From contig OZ035963.1 in assembly GCA_964034945.1 (NCBI GenBank), positions 1,798,001 through 1,862,000 of the forward strand: 64,000 bases of DNA. Direction: 5' to 3'. The DNA comes from Chrysopilus asiliformis (taxonomy: Eukaryota; Arthropoda; Insecta; Diptera; Rhagionidae). A program made the position numbers and the translations under genes. Positions 36,067 to 46,700 of this stretch are shown here, in pieces. A model generated the notes under the pieces. The model had not been told where the DNA came from. It ran no database searches and saw only the letters and a program-made list of their open reading frames with translations. Within the stretch, counting starts at the first letter, position 1; each line of letters begins with the position of its first letter.

Positions 36067-37315
36067 TCATACTAATATATAAAAAAAAAAAAAAAAATTT
36101 TTTTTTCAAAAAAAGCTTTTATTAAAAAAGAATGCACTAAAAAGAAAAAAATAATTTTCTGGACGCTGTGTATCACAAATATAAAAGCTTTTTAAAAGCG
36201 AGATAAATTTTTATTTTATTGTTTTATGCTTTATCTCGCTTTTTAAAAGCTTTTATATTTGTGATACACAGCGTCCAGAAAATTATTTTTTTCTTTTTAG
36301 TGCATTCTTTTTTAATAAAAGCTTTTTAAAAAAAATTTTTTTTTTTTTGTTCTTTTTAGTCTTTGAATATATATCCTTACATTTGAGATGTCCTTACAGG
36401 CTTTTTAACTTGAGAATCGTATTCAGCGAACCCCAAAACCCGCAGAATATATTTTTTCCCGGAACAATTGAGAAAAAGGATAATCACGTTATCCTTACAG
36501 GACCTTCCGTTATCCATACAGACTTTTTAATGACAGATTCGTATTCAGCGACCCCAAAAACCCCCAGAATAGATTTTTTTCCGGAAAATTTGGAGAAAGG
36601 GATAATCACGTTATCCTTACAGGACATTCCGTTATCCTTACAGACTTTTTAATGACAGATTCGGATTCAGCGACCCCAAAAACCCCCAGAATAGATTTTT
36701 TTCCGGAAAATTTGGAGAAAAGGATAATCACGTTATCCTTACAGGACCTTCCGTTATCCTTACAAGGACGAAGTAGTGAAAATATTGTATTGTCATCGGA
36801 CTTATATAAGTGTGCAAAATTTCAAGTCAATCGGACAAGTGGAAGTGGGGCAAGATTGGGTTGCAAGATTTGATCTGACAGACAAACAGACAGACAAACA
36901 GACAGACAAACAGACAGACCCGAAGGCAAGCTAAATAAAAGCTTTTAAAAATGAGGTGGTGTCTGTCTGTCTGTCTCTTCCTCTTTCACGCAAAAACGGC
37001 TGAACCGATTGACTTGAAATTTGGCATGAGTGTCTGTGGTAGTTCTGGTTCCAACACAGGCATACGGAAAAGTAGCGCGAGGGGTGGGGGGAGTAAGGGG
37101 AGGGGGTAAAGTGATTTAGAAACTTAGTTTTTGCGCTATGTTACTCTTTCGCAGGGAAACTACTCAACCGATTGGCCTGAAATTTGACATAGATGTTCGT
37201 CAGGGGTCCAGCCCCAACATAGACCCATTAAAAAGTAGCCCGAGAGGTGGGGGGAGTAAGGGGAGGGGGTAAAGTGATCTCGAAACTTAGTTCTTCCTCT
37301 ATGTAACCCTTTCGC
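36067..37315 (+). mobile_element. Helitron-like copy 5, split by a nested foldback insertion and 3'-truncated
   Basis: Starts TCATACTAATATATAAAAA at 36067 and resumes at about 36948 (aatgaggtggtgtctgtctg) with normal family sequence up to 37315, where it stops short of the 3' hairpin. The gap is filled by the foldback element at about 36086-36947. Confidence 0.7.
36086..36947. mobile_element. Nested foldback element: 260-bp palindrome, 122-bp tandem repeats, GTCT-type tail
   Basis: Sits in the A-run of Helitron-like copy 5. Both ends carry AAAAGCTTTTATT in inverted orientation. Parts in order: a nearly perfect palindrome (about 36089-36348, arms about 119 bp, 22-nt loop at 36208-36229); about three 122-bp direct repeats (about 36395-36765, with ggataatcacgttatcctta inside); then a segment resembling an antisense Helitron head (tttcaagtcaatcgg and a cagacagacaaa microsatellite, 36879-36918). 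No coding capacity recognised. Confidence 0.55.
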
Positions 37316-37481
37316 AAACGCCATTCATATAATTGCGAGTGTACTGTATCTTTAATTCTTCCTTTAACTTTTTTTTGCAGTTCTAGTCAAAAACAAAAAA
37401 AGCAGGAAATTTTATTGTCTCCAACTTTTATCATAAACAAGGCTACTGATCGTAAAGTTTCAGAGTAAATCGTGAAAAACT

Positions 37482-37715
37482 GGGCACCAATCATGTATTC
37501 CGACGCGTCTCTGTCTTTCGACTTCGACACAGCTTTTAACTCTTGACTTCGCGATATCAGCAGCTTCAAATTTGCTGGAGTGACAGTCAGAATCACGTTT
37601 CGATTCATAGTGACGATTCCGCGAAATTTTAAGCTGCAGATATGGCGAAGTCAAGAGTTAAAAGCTGCGTCGAAGTCGAAAGACAGAGACGCGTCGGAAT
37701 ACATGATTGGTGCCC
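37482..37715. repeat. Long hairpin: 85-bp inverted arms with 64-nt spacer
   Basis: Left arm 37482-37566 and right arm 37631-37715 pair in perfect register with about 4 mismatches. It lies in sense orientation within the MYT1-family primary transcript, so an intronic hairpin RNA could form. Adjacent sequence (gtttcatgtctttaactcta) resembles a repeat near 22630 in opposite orientation, so a transposon origin is likely. Confidence 0.65.
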
Positions 37716-38889
37716 TGAATCGCGATTTTTATAAAGCCGCCATTTTGATTACTTTAGGGTAGCGGATTTCCATCAAAAGTTGATAGGACCGTCATATTCC
37801 AGGACCAGACACCCATGTAAAGTTTCATGTCTTTAACTCTAGTAGTTTTTGAGAAATCTTGTACACAGACTGACAACTGTATTTTTTATTTTTAAGAAAG
37901 TAAATATAATCATGAAAACACTTACGTGAAAACACTTTTAACTTATGCGGATTTATTTAATTTGCGTTTCACTAAAAATTAAGACAGAAGTAGATTTGTA
38001 AAAACAATTTTCCCTAAATCTTCATTTATTGCTATACGAACGAATTAAAATAAATAAAACAGGAAATGCAAATATAGGTTTTTCTAGTTTGAATATTTGA
38101 TTACCTTAAGTAGAAATGAATATTTAGCCGTGTTGGTGTCATATTTGGAAAAAGTAAAGTCTGAAAAGTAGTTTAATTTATAGCGTCACAAAAAGCCTTT
38201 TATCTTTTACCCTTTCGTTAAATAATTTTCGACATCCATCCCTTTTATTTGGTCCACGTACTCAAACAAAACTATTTTTGTTAAATCCGACATATGCAAC
38301 CGAAGTTCCATAGTGGCGCAAAAAAAAAACGTTCCGCAACATTCAAACAAACTCTAAAATTAAATTTAAAGGTGATATAGTCCCGCATTGAATGTGAGCG
38401 AATTTTTTTTCACCTTAATGGTTCACCAGCACCGTTAGCCCCGGGGAGAGAGTTTTGATGATAGTGGAAGTTTTTACCTTTGACCGCATAGAATGTACAA
38501 TGAATCCTGATTCAAAACGTTTCTAAACTGTCTCGTAGGTACCTCAAAATCGTATCCAATTTTACTCAATATATTTCCGTGGTGAAATCGTGAAACTTCC
38601 TTAGATGTGGTCTAGGCCAACTACTAAAACCTTTTCACTTATCCCCAAGCGATGGAAGTATACCCTGTTCGGTTACCACAATTTCACCCCCAAAAAAAAT
38701 ACCTGCTTTGCGTAGAGGATGTCTGTTCTACGGTATTTATAAAACTTATGCCAGAATACCATTTGTATAGGTTTCAAAAGTAATTAAATATAATTTTCTA
38801 CACGTGACTTTTAATGAAATATCAAAATAATTATAATAATTAGTTGTGTGTATTTCGTTTCTTTTTTTTTCTTTGGTTTGATTTTGCAG

Positions 38890-39408
38890 GAGATTCCAAT
38901 AAATCCACCGAGAACAAGCAACTTGAACAATTACTATGAGAGCCTTAGAAATAATGTAATTACCCTATTGGAACATGTTCGGATTCCGAGCGGTGTTGGT
39001 CCAACCGGAAGTATTGTTGGCGTTGGTGGAGTTGGACCTAGTTCGACTGCTGCTGGAAGCGGTGTAAATGGTGGAACAACAACAGTCGGGGGAGGAGGTG
39101 TGTCCAATGGTCCAGTTGCTAATGGAACATCTGTTAGTGTTGTGCAATCGTTGGTGTCTTCTTCTGGACACCCGGTGGGCTTGACTTCTTCTGTTCACCA
39201 TCCTGGGATTGTTGGGCCGCCCGCTGTCGCCCTGCACTCTTCAGTCGGTGGTGTCGAGAAAACTGGTCACCAACACTTCGATAGCTATATTTCGAAACTG
39301 CAATCCTTATGTGCTCCCGAAGGCTATTGCCCGGATGAGAATCGGCCCATTTATGAGACTGTAAAATCGACACTCCAAGATTTCACCGTTTTACCAACAC
39401 CAATTTAA
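38890..39408 (+). CDS. MYT1L-like: MYT1-family gene, last coding exon 12 (C-terminal tail)
   Basis: After gattttgcag it reads EIPINPPRTSNLNNYYESLR, NNVITLLEHVRIPSG, a Gly/Val/Ser-rich spacer of about 90 residues, then HFDSYISKLQSLC and NRPIYETVKSTLQDF before TAA. The first and last blocks match the conserved C-terminal region of MYT1 proteins, with the Gly/Ser spacer as an insect-type expansion. Phase 0 from exon 11. Stop at 39406-39408. Confidence 0.92.
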   Translation, partial: EIPINPPRTSNLNNYYESLRNNVITLLEHVRIPSGVGPTGSIVGVGGVGPSSTAAGSGVNGGTTTVGGGGVSNGPVANGTSVSVVQSLVSSSGHPVGLTSSVHHPGIVGPPAVALHSSVGGVEKTGHQHFDSYISKLQSLCAPEGYCPDENRPIYETVKSTLQDFTVLPTPI

Positions 39409-39775
39409 AAAAGCTTCACTTAACATTTCCATATCTTGCTATAGAAATACCCTACGTTGATTTGCTATTTGAATCAAAATCACTGTAAAATAAAACTTTT
39501 AAAAGCAAAATCGAATGCAGTTGCTTATTTGCAAACATTAATAAAAAAAACCAACAAAAGCAAGCTATAAGCATGAAATTCTAGGATTATCCTCTTTTTA
39601 TTAGTTATCTGTAATTATATTTGTACAATTTTTAAACATTGTTAATACCGAAAAATTAGTCATTAATCACATAATTCCCTTTTTCCTTAAAACAGTACCT
39701 ACTAATGGTATGAATTTCTGAGAAAAAAATCTGTGTAAATTATTATTCAATAAATAAAAATTATTATAAGTGACG
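39409..39775 (+). terminator. 3' UTR with overlapping polyadenylation signals
   Basis: AT-rich sequence after the stop. Overlapping AATAAA hexamers lie at 39749-39754 and 39753-39758, with earlier weaker candidates near 39488 and 39539. The exact cleavage site cannot be read from sequence, and a longer UTR up to the satellite flank is possible. Confidence 0.5.
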
Positions 39776-40558
39776 AGACTCAAAATTATTACAGGTAATA
39801 TACTTATAACGAAAAACCTAATTAGTAAAGGATTAAAACCGAATATAGATCATTATAAATGTAAAAAAAAAAACATTTAAATGCATTATCTAAATTTATA
39901 ATTGTCAATTACCGTTTATTATAGACTAATTGACATTAAAGTATAGGAGGAGATAAAAAAAAAAATAGAAAACACATAAAATTATAAAATATTACTGTAG
40001 TCATTTAAGAATTTTAATTGTAAGAAATTTATTTATTTCAAATATGAATCATATTTTGTGTTACGTTAGTATTTTAAATATGCATAAGTCGGTGTGCTAT
40101 TATATATAAATATTAAATTCTAATATTAAGACAAAGTAAAAACTAAAAAAAAAATATGAACAGAGAAATAGATACTTAACTATACTAAACAATTGTAAAA
40201 AGTTATTACGTGTTATTACATTAAAATTTAATTTCTAGCTTATTATCTCATTAAATCATATATTATTCAAGGATATTAAATTTTTTATTATTGCCATTAA
40301 TATGGAAAACAACATTTTTGCGGTGAAATGTCACCTTATTTTTGTTAGCTATTTTTTAAGCCTTTTTGTGAACTTCGAAACTATTCTTTAACTGGAAAAA
40401 TGTGAAAAGAAAAATTTGAAAGAATTCATCTACTTAAATGTAATACCAAAATCAAAATGATTATTATTTTAAAAAAATAATTGTAAATTCTCTTTTTTAG
40501 TTCATAAAATATTTATGTTTTAAATTTCGTAGTTTCGTCATAATTTCTTTTAATATGA
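39776..40558 (+). other. AT-rich stretch between gene end and satellite flank
   Basis: Very AT-rich with no gene seen. It may include distal 3' UTR. Confidence 0.5.
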
Positions 40559-40776
40559 AATAAGCCACCATACCTATACCGATAAATTTATCAACAAAAG
40601 ATGAAAAATAAAGAAGAAAATAAATGTTCTGTTGAAATAATTTTGAATTTTTAATATAAAATCTATCTGAATAACCTGTAATTAAATTGAAGTTGGCCAT
40701 GAAGGATTTTCAAATACAAATACTTTCATTGTTTTTTTTATTGCAAACCAGTATAAGTATTGCTCAATTCACAAAA
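40559..40776 (+). repeat. Left copy of the direct repeat of about 220 bp flanking the satellite array
   Basis: Starts aataagccaccatacctata and ends caattcacaaaa. Repeated at 48441-48662 in the same orientation with one substitution (gaaggatt / gaacgatt) and a 4-5 base indel near its end. The left side runs into unique sequence upstream, and the right copy runs into unique sequence downstream. Confidence 0.88.
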
Positions 40777-40779
40777 ATC

Positions 40780-43700
40780 ACTGCAATTTTTTACGTTTTT
40801 TTCAAAAAAATTTTTTGTCTCCGATCGGGCTTAAACTTGGAATGTAGGGGTTTTGGGCGACGAGAAATCGAAATCCGTTGTCCATTTTGAGCTATCTCCA
40901 TTTCTTGAGGCGACCCTAGGCGCCCTGGCCAAAGCGTGAGAGCTATCGAAAAACGGACAACGGATTCGTGATCAGCGGCCCCCCATTACCCTTTACACCA
41001 AGTTTCTGCGAGCTCTATTTTTTGAAAAAAATCGCAAAAAATTGCAGTGGTTGTTAGTCCATGATTTTTTCATGGCAAAAAATGTTTTTTTCTGAATTTT
41101 TGTCTGATCGCGCTGAAACTTGGAATGTAGGGGTTTTGGGCGACGAGACATCGAAATCCGTTGTCCATTTTGAGCTATCTCCATTTCTTGAGGCGACCCT
41201 AGGCGCCCTGGCCAAAGCGTGAGAGCTATCGAAAAACGGACAACGGATTCGTGATCAGCGGCCCCCCATTACCCTTTACACCAAGTTTCAGCGAGCTCTA
41301 TTTTTTGAAAAAAATCGCAAAAAATTGCAGTGGTTAGTCCATGATTTTTTCATGGCAAAAAATGTTTTTTTCTGAATTTTTGTCTGATCGCGCTGAAACT
41401 TGGAATGTAGGGGTTTTGGGCGACGAGAAATCGAAATCCGTTGTCCATTTTGAGCTATCTCCATTTCTTGAGGCGACCCTAGGCGCCCTGGCCAAAGCGT
41501 GAGAGCTATCGAAAAACGGACAACGGATTCGTGATCAGCGGCCCCCCATTACCCTTTACACCAAGTTTCAGCGAGCTCTATTTTTTGAAAAAAATCGCAA
41601 AAAATTGCAGTGGTTAGTCCATGATTTTTTCATGGCAAAAAATGTTTTTTTCTGAATTTTTGTCTGATCGCGCTGAAACTTGGAATGTAGGGGTTTTGGG
41701 CGACGAGAAATCGAAATCCGTTGTCCATTTTGAGCTATCTCCATTTCTTGAGGCGACCCTAGGCGCCCTGGCCAAAGCGTGAGAGCTATCGAAAAACGGA
41801 CAACGGATTCGTGATCAGCGGCCTCCCATTACCCTTTACACCAAGTTTCAGCGAGCTCTATTTTTTGAAAAAAATCGCAAAAAATTGCAGTGGTTAGTCC
41901 ATGATTTTTTCATGGCAAAAAATGTTTTTTTCTGAATTTTTGTCTGATCGCGCTGAAACTTGGAATGTAGGGGTTTTGGGCGACGAGAAATCGAAATCCG
42001 TTGTCCATTTTGAGCTATCTCCATTTCTTGAGGCGACCCTAGGCGCCCTGGCCAAAGCGTGAGAGCTATCGAAAAACGGACAACGGATTCGTGATCAGCG
42101 GCCCCCCATTACCCTTTACACCAAGTTTCAGCGAGCTCTATTTTTTGAAAAAAATCGCAAAAAATTGCAGTGGTTAGTCCATGATTTTTTCATGGCAAAA
42201 AATGTTTTTTTCTGAATTTTTGTCTGATCGCGCTGAAACTTGGAATGTAGGGGTTTTGGGCGACGAGAAATCGAAATCCGTTGTCCATTTTGAGCTATCT
42301 CCATTTCTTGAGGCGACTCTAGGCGCCCTGGCCAAAGCGTGAGAGCTATCGAAAAACGGACAACGGATTCGTGATCAGCGGCCTCCCATTACCCTTTACA
42401 CCAAGTTTCAGCGAGCTCTATTTTTTGAAAAAAATCGCAAAAAATTGCAGTGTTAGTCCATGATTTTTTCATGGCAAAAAATGTTTTTTTCTGAATTTTT
42501 GTCTGATCGCGCTGAAACTTGGAATGTAGGGGTTTTGGGCGACGAGAAATCGAAATCCGTTGTCCATTTTGAGCTATCTCCATTTCTTGAGGCGACCCTA
42601 GGCGCCCTGGCCAAAGCGTGAGAGCTATCGAAAAACGGACAACGGATTCGTGATCAGCGGCCCCCCATTACCCTTTACACCAAGTTTCAGCGAGCTCTAT
42701 TTTTTGAAAAAAATCGCAAAAAATTGCAGTGGTTAGTCCATGATTTTTTCATGGCAAAAAATGTTTTTTTCTGAATTTTTGTCTGATCGCGCTGAAACTT
42801 GGAATGTAGGGGTTTTGGGCGACGAGAAATCGAAATCCGTTGTCCATTTTGAGCTATCTCCATTTCTTGAGGCGACCCTAGGCGCCCTGGCCAAAGCGTG
42901 AGAGCTATCGAAAAACGGACAACGGATTCGTGATCAGCGGCCTCCCATTACCCTTTACACCAAGTGTCAGCGAGCTCTATTTTTTGAAAAAAATCGCAAA
43001 AAATTGCAGTGGTTAGTCCATGATTTTTTCATGGCAAAAAATGTTTTTTTCTGAATTTTTGTCTGATCGCGCTGAAACTTGGAATGTAGGGGTTTTGGGC
43101 GACGAGAAATCGAAATCCGTTGTCCATTTTGAGCTATCTCCATTTCTTGAGGCGACCCTAGGCGCCCTGGCCAAAGCGTGAGAGCTATCGAAAAACGGAC
43201 AACGGATTCGTGATCAGCGGCCCCCCATTACCCTTTACACCAAGTTTCAGCGAGCTCTATTTTTTGAAAAAAATCGCAAAAAATTGCAGTGGTTAGTCCA
43301 TGATTTTTTCATGGCAAAAAATGTTTTTTTCTGAATTTTTGTCTGATCGCGCTGAAACTTGGAATGTAGGGGTTTTGGGCGACGAGAAATCGAAATCCGT
43401 TGTCCATTTTGAGCTATCTCCATTTCTTGAGGCGACTCTAGGCGCCCTGGCCAAAGCGTGAGAGCTATCGAAAAACGGACAACGGATTCGTGATCAGCGG
43501 CCTCCCATTACCCTTTACACCAAGTTTCAGCGAGCTCTATTTTTTGAAAAAAATCGCAAAAAATTGCAGTGGTTAGTCCATGATTTTTTCATGGCAAAAA
43601 ATGTTTTTTTCTGAATTTTTGTCTGATCGCGCTGAAACTTGGAATGTAGGGGTTTTGGGCGACGAGAAATCGAAATCCGTTGTCCATTTTGAGCTATCTC

Positions 43701-46700
43701 CATTTCTTGAGGCGACCCTAGGCGCCCTGGCCAAAGCGTGAGAGCTATCGAAAAACGGACAACGGATTCGTGATCAGCGGCCTCCCATTACCCTTTACAC
43801 CAAGTGTCAGCGAGCTCTATTTTTTGAAAAAAATCGCAAAAAATTGCAGTGGTTAGTCCATGATTTTTTCATGGCAAAAAATGTTTTTTTCTGAATTTTT
43901 GTCTGATCGCGCTGAAACTTGGAATGTAGGGGTTTTGGGCGACGAGAAATCGAAATCCGTTGTCCATTTTGAGCTATCTCCATTTCTTGAGGCGACCCTA
44001 GGCGCCCTGGCCAAAGCGTGAGAGCTATCGAAAAACGGACAACGGATTCGTGATCAGCGGCCCCCCATTACCCTTTACACCAAGTTTCAGCGAGCTCTAT
44101 TTTTTGAAAAAAATCGCAAAAAATTGCAGTGGTTAGTCCATGATTTTTTCATGGCAAAAAATGTTTTTTTCTGAATTTTTGTCTGATCGCGCTGAAACTT
44201 GGAATGTAGGGGTTTTGGGCGACGAGAAATCGAAATCCGTTGTCCATTTTGAGCTATCTCCATTTCTTGAGGCGACTCTAGGCGCCCTGGCCAAAGCGTG
44301 AGAGCTATCGAAAAACGGACAACGGATTCGTGATCAGCGGCCTCCCATTACCCTTTACACCAAGTTTCAGCGAGCTCTATTTTTTGAAAAAAATCGCAAA
44401 AAATTGCAGTGGTTAGTCCATGATTTTTTCATGGCAAAAAATGTTTTTTTCTGAATTTTTGTCTGATCGCGCTGAAACTTGGAATGTAGGGGTTTTGGGC
44501 GACGAGAAATCGAAATCCGTTGTCCATTTTGAGCTATCTCCATTTCTTGAGGCGACCCTAGGCGCCCTGGCCAAAGCGTGAGAGCTATCGAAAAACGGAC
44601 AACGGATTCGTGATCAGCGGCCCCCCATTACCCTTTACACCAAGTTTCAGCGAGCTCTATTTTTTGAAAAAAATCGCAAAAAATTGCAGTGGTTAGTCCA
44701 TGATTTTTTCATGGCAAAAAATGTTTTTTTCTGAATTTTTGTCTGATCGCGCTGAAACTTGGAATGTAGGGGTTTTGGGCGACGAGAAATCGAAATCCGT
44801 TGTCCATTTTGAGCTATCTCCATTTCTTGAGGCGACCCTAGGCGCCCTGGCCAAAGCGTGAGAGCTATCGAAAAACGGACAACGGATTCGTGATCAGCGG
44901 CCTCCCATTACCCTTTACACCAAGTGTCAGCGAGCTCTATTTTTTGAAAAAAATCGCAAAAAATTGCAGTGGTTAGTCCATGATTTTTTCATGGCAAAAA
45001 ATGTTTTTTTCTGAATTTTTGTCTGATCGCGCTGAAACTTGGAATGTAGGGGTTTTGGGCGACGAGAAATCGAAATCCGTTGTCCATTTTGAGCTATCTC
45101 CATTTCTTGAGGCGACCCTAGGCGCCCTGGCCAAAGCGTGAGAGCTATCGAAAAACGGACAACGGATTCGTGATCAGCGGCCCCCCATTACCCTTACACC
45201 AAGTTTCAGCGAGCTCTATTTTTTGAAAAAAATCGCAAAAAATTGCAGTGGTTAGTCCATGATTTTTTCATGGCAAAAAATGTTTTTTTCTGAATTTTTG
45301 TCTGATCGCGCTGAAACTTGGAATGTAGGGGTTTTGGGCGACGAGAAATCGAAATCCGTTGTCCATTTTGAGCTATCTCCATTTCTTGAGGCGACCCTAG
45401 GCGCCCTGGCCAAAGCGTGAGAGCTATCGAAAAACGGACAACGGATTCGTGATCAGCGGCCCCCCATTACCCTTACACCAAGTTTCAGCGAGCTCTATTT
45501 TTTGAAAAAAATCGCAAAAAATTGCAGTGGTTAGTCCATGATTTTTTCATGGCAAAAAATGTTTTTTTCTGAATTTTTGTCTGATCGCGCTGAAACTTGG
45601 AATGTAGGGGTTTTGGGCGACGAGAAATCGAAATCCGTTGTCCATTTTGAGCTATCTCCATTTCTTGAGGCGACCCTAGGCGCCCTGGCCAAAGCGTGAG
45701 AGCTATCGAAAAACGGACAACGGATTCGTGATCAGCGGCCCCCCATTACCCTTACACCAAGTTTCAGCGAGCTCTATTTTTTGAAAAAAATCGCAAAAAA
45801 TTGCAGTGGTTAGTCCATGATTTTTTCATGGCAAAAAATGTTTTTTTCTGAATTTTTGTCTGATCGCGCTGAAACTTGGAATGTAGGGGTTTTGGGCGAC
45901 GAGAAATCGAAATCCGTTGTCCATTTTGAGCTATCTCCATTTCTTGAGGCGACCCTAGGCGCCCTGGCCAAAGCGTGAGAGCTATCGAAAAACGGACAAC
46001 GGATTCGTGATCAGCGGCCCCCCATTACCCTTACACCAAGTTTCAGCGAGCTCTATTTTTTGAAAAAAATCGCAAAAAATTGCAGTGGTTAGTCCATGAT
46101 TTTTTCATGGCAAAAAATGTTTTTTTCTGAATTTTTGTCTGATCGCGCTGAAACTTGGAATGTAGGGGTTTTGGGCGACGAGAAATCGAAATCCGTTGTC
46201 CATTTTGAGCTATCTCCATTTCTTGAGGCGGCTCTAGGCGCCCTGGCCAAAGCGTGAGAGCTATCGAAAAACGGACAACGGATTCGTGATCAGCGGCCTC
46301 CCATTACCCTTTACACCAAGTTTCAGCGAGCTCTATTTTTTGAAAAAAATCGCAAAAAATTGCAGTGGTTAGTCCATGATTTTTTCATGGCAAAAAATGT
46401 TTTTTTCTGAATTTTTGTCTGATCGCGCTGAAACTTGGAATGTAGGGGTTTTGGGCGACGAGAAATCGAAATCCGTTGTCCATTTTGAGCTATCTCCATT
46501 TCTTGAGGCGACCCTAGGCGCCCTGGCCAAAGCGTGAGAGCTATCGAAAAACGGACAACGGATTCGTGATCAGCGGTCCCCCATTACCCTTTACACCAAG
46601 TTTCAGCGAGCTCTATTTTTTGAAAAAAATCGCAAAAAATTGCAGTGGTTAGTCCATGATTTTTTCATGGCAAAAAATGTTTTTTTCTGAATTTTTGTCT

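Larger units (their letters stand above)
23470..38889 (+). other. Intron 11 (15.4 kb), main transposon reservoir
   Basis: Separates the coiled-coil exon from the last exon. It holds three Helitron-like copies, TTAA-flanked, hAT-like and other MITEs, and two long hairpins, listed individually. The stretches 23470-25992, 26495-29456, 30380-31375, 31650-32375, 32742-33258, 33444-35801 and 37716-38889 are AT-rich. Short open frames there (for example 27615-27995) do not look like genes. Confidence 0.6.
1363..39408 (+). other. MYT1L-like: Gene model: MYT1/MYT1L/ST18-family CCHHC zinc-finger transcription factor (12 coding exons)
   Basis: Coding exons joined here: 1363-2515, 7105-7177, 7249-7289, 8624-8821, 9114-10755, 10827-11059, 11396-11621, 16718-16912, 17043-17105, 17222-17490, 23210-23469 and 38890-39408. 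They total 4,872 nt, or 1,623 residues plus stop. Every donor is GT, every acceptor is AG, and every phase closes. Five complete fingers of spacing C-x4-C-x4-H-x7-H-x5-C lie at about residues 389-413, 433-457, 1210-1234, 1255-1279 and 1316-1340. This is the neural zinc finger family, which binds AAGTT-type sites and acts mainly as a neuronal-identity repressor. A coiled coil (about 1411-1447) and a conserved tail follow, as in vertebrate MYT1 proteins. Unlike vertebrate MYT1, no N-terminal lone finger is seen. The first exon and any non-coding exons are inferred only from the open frame. Confidence 0.9.
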
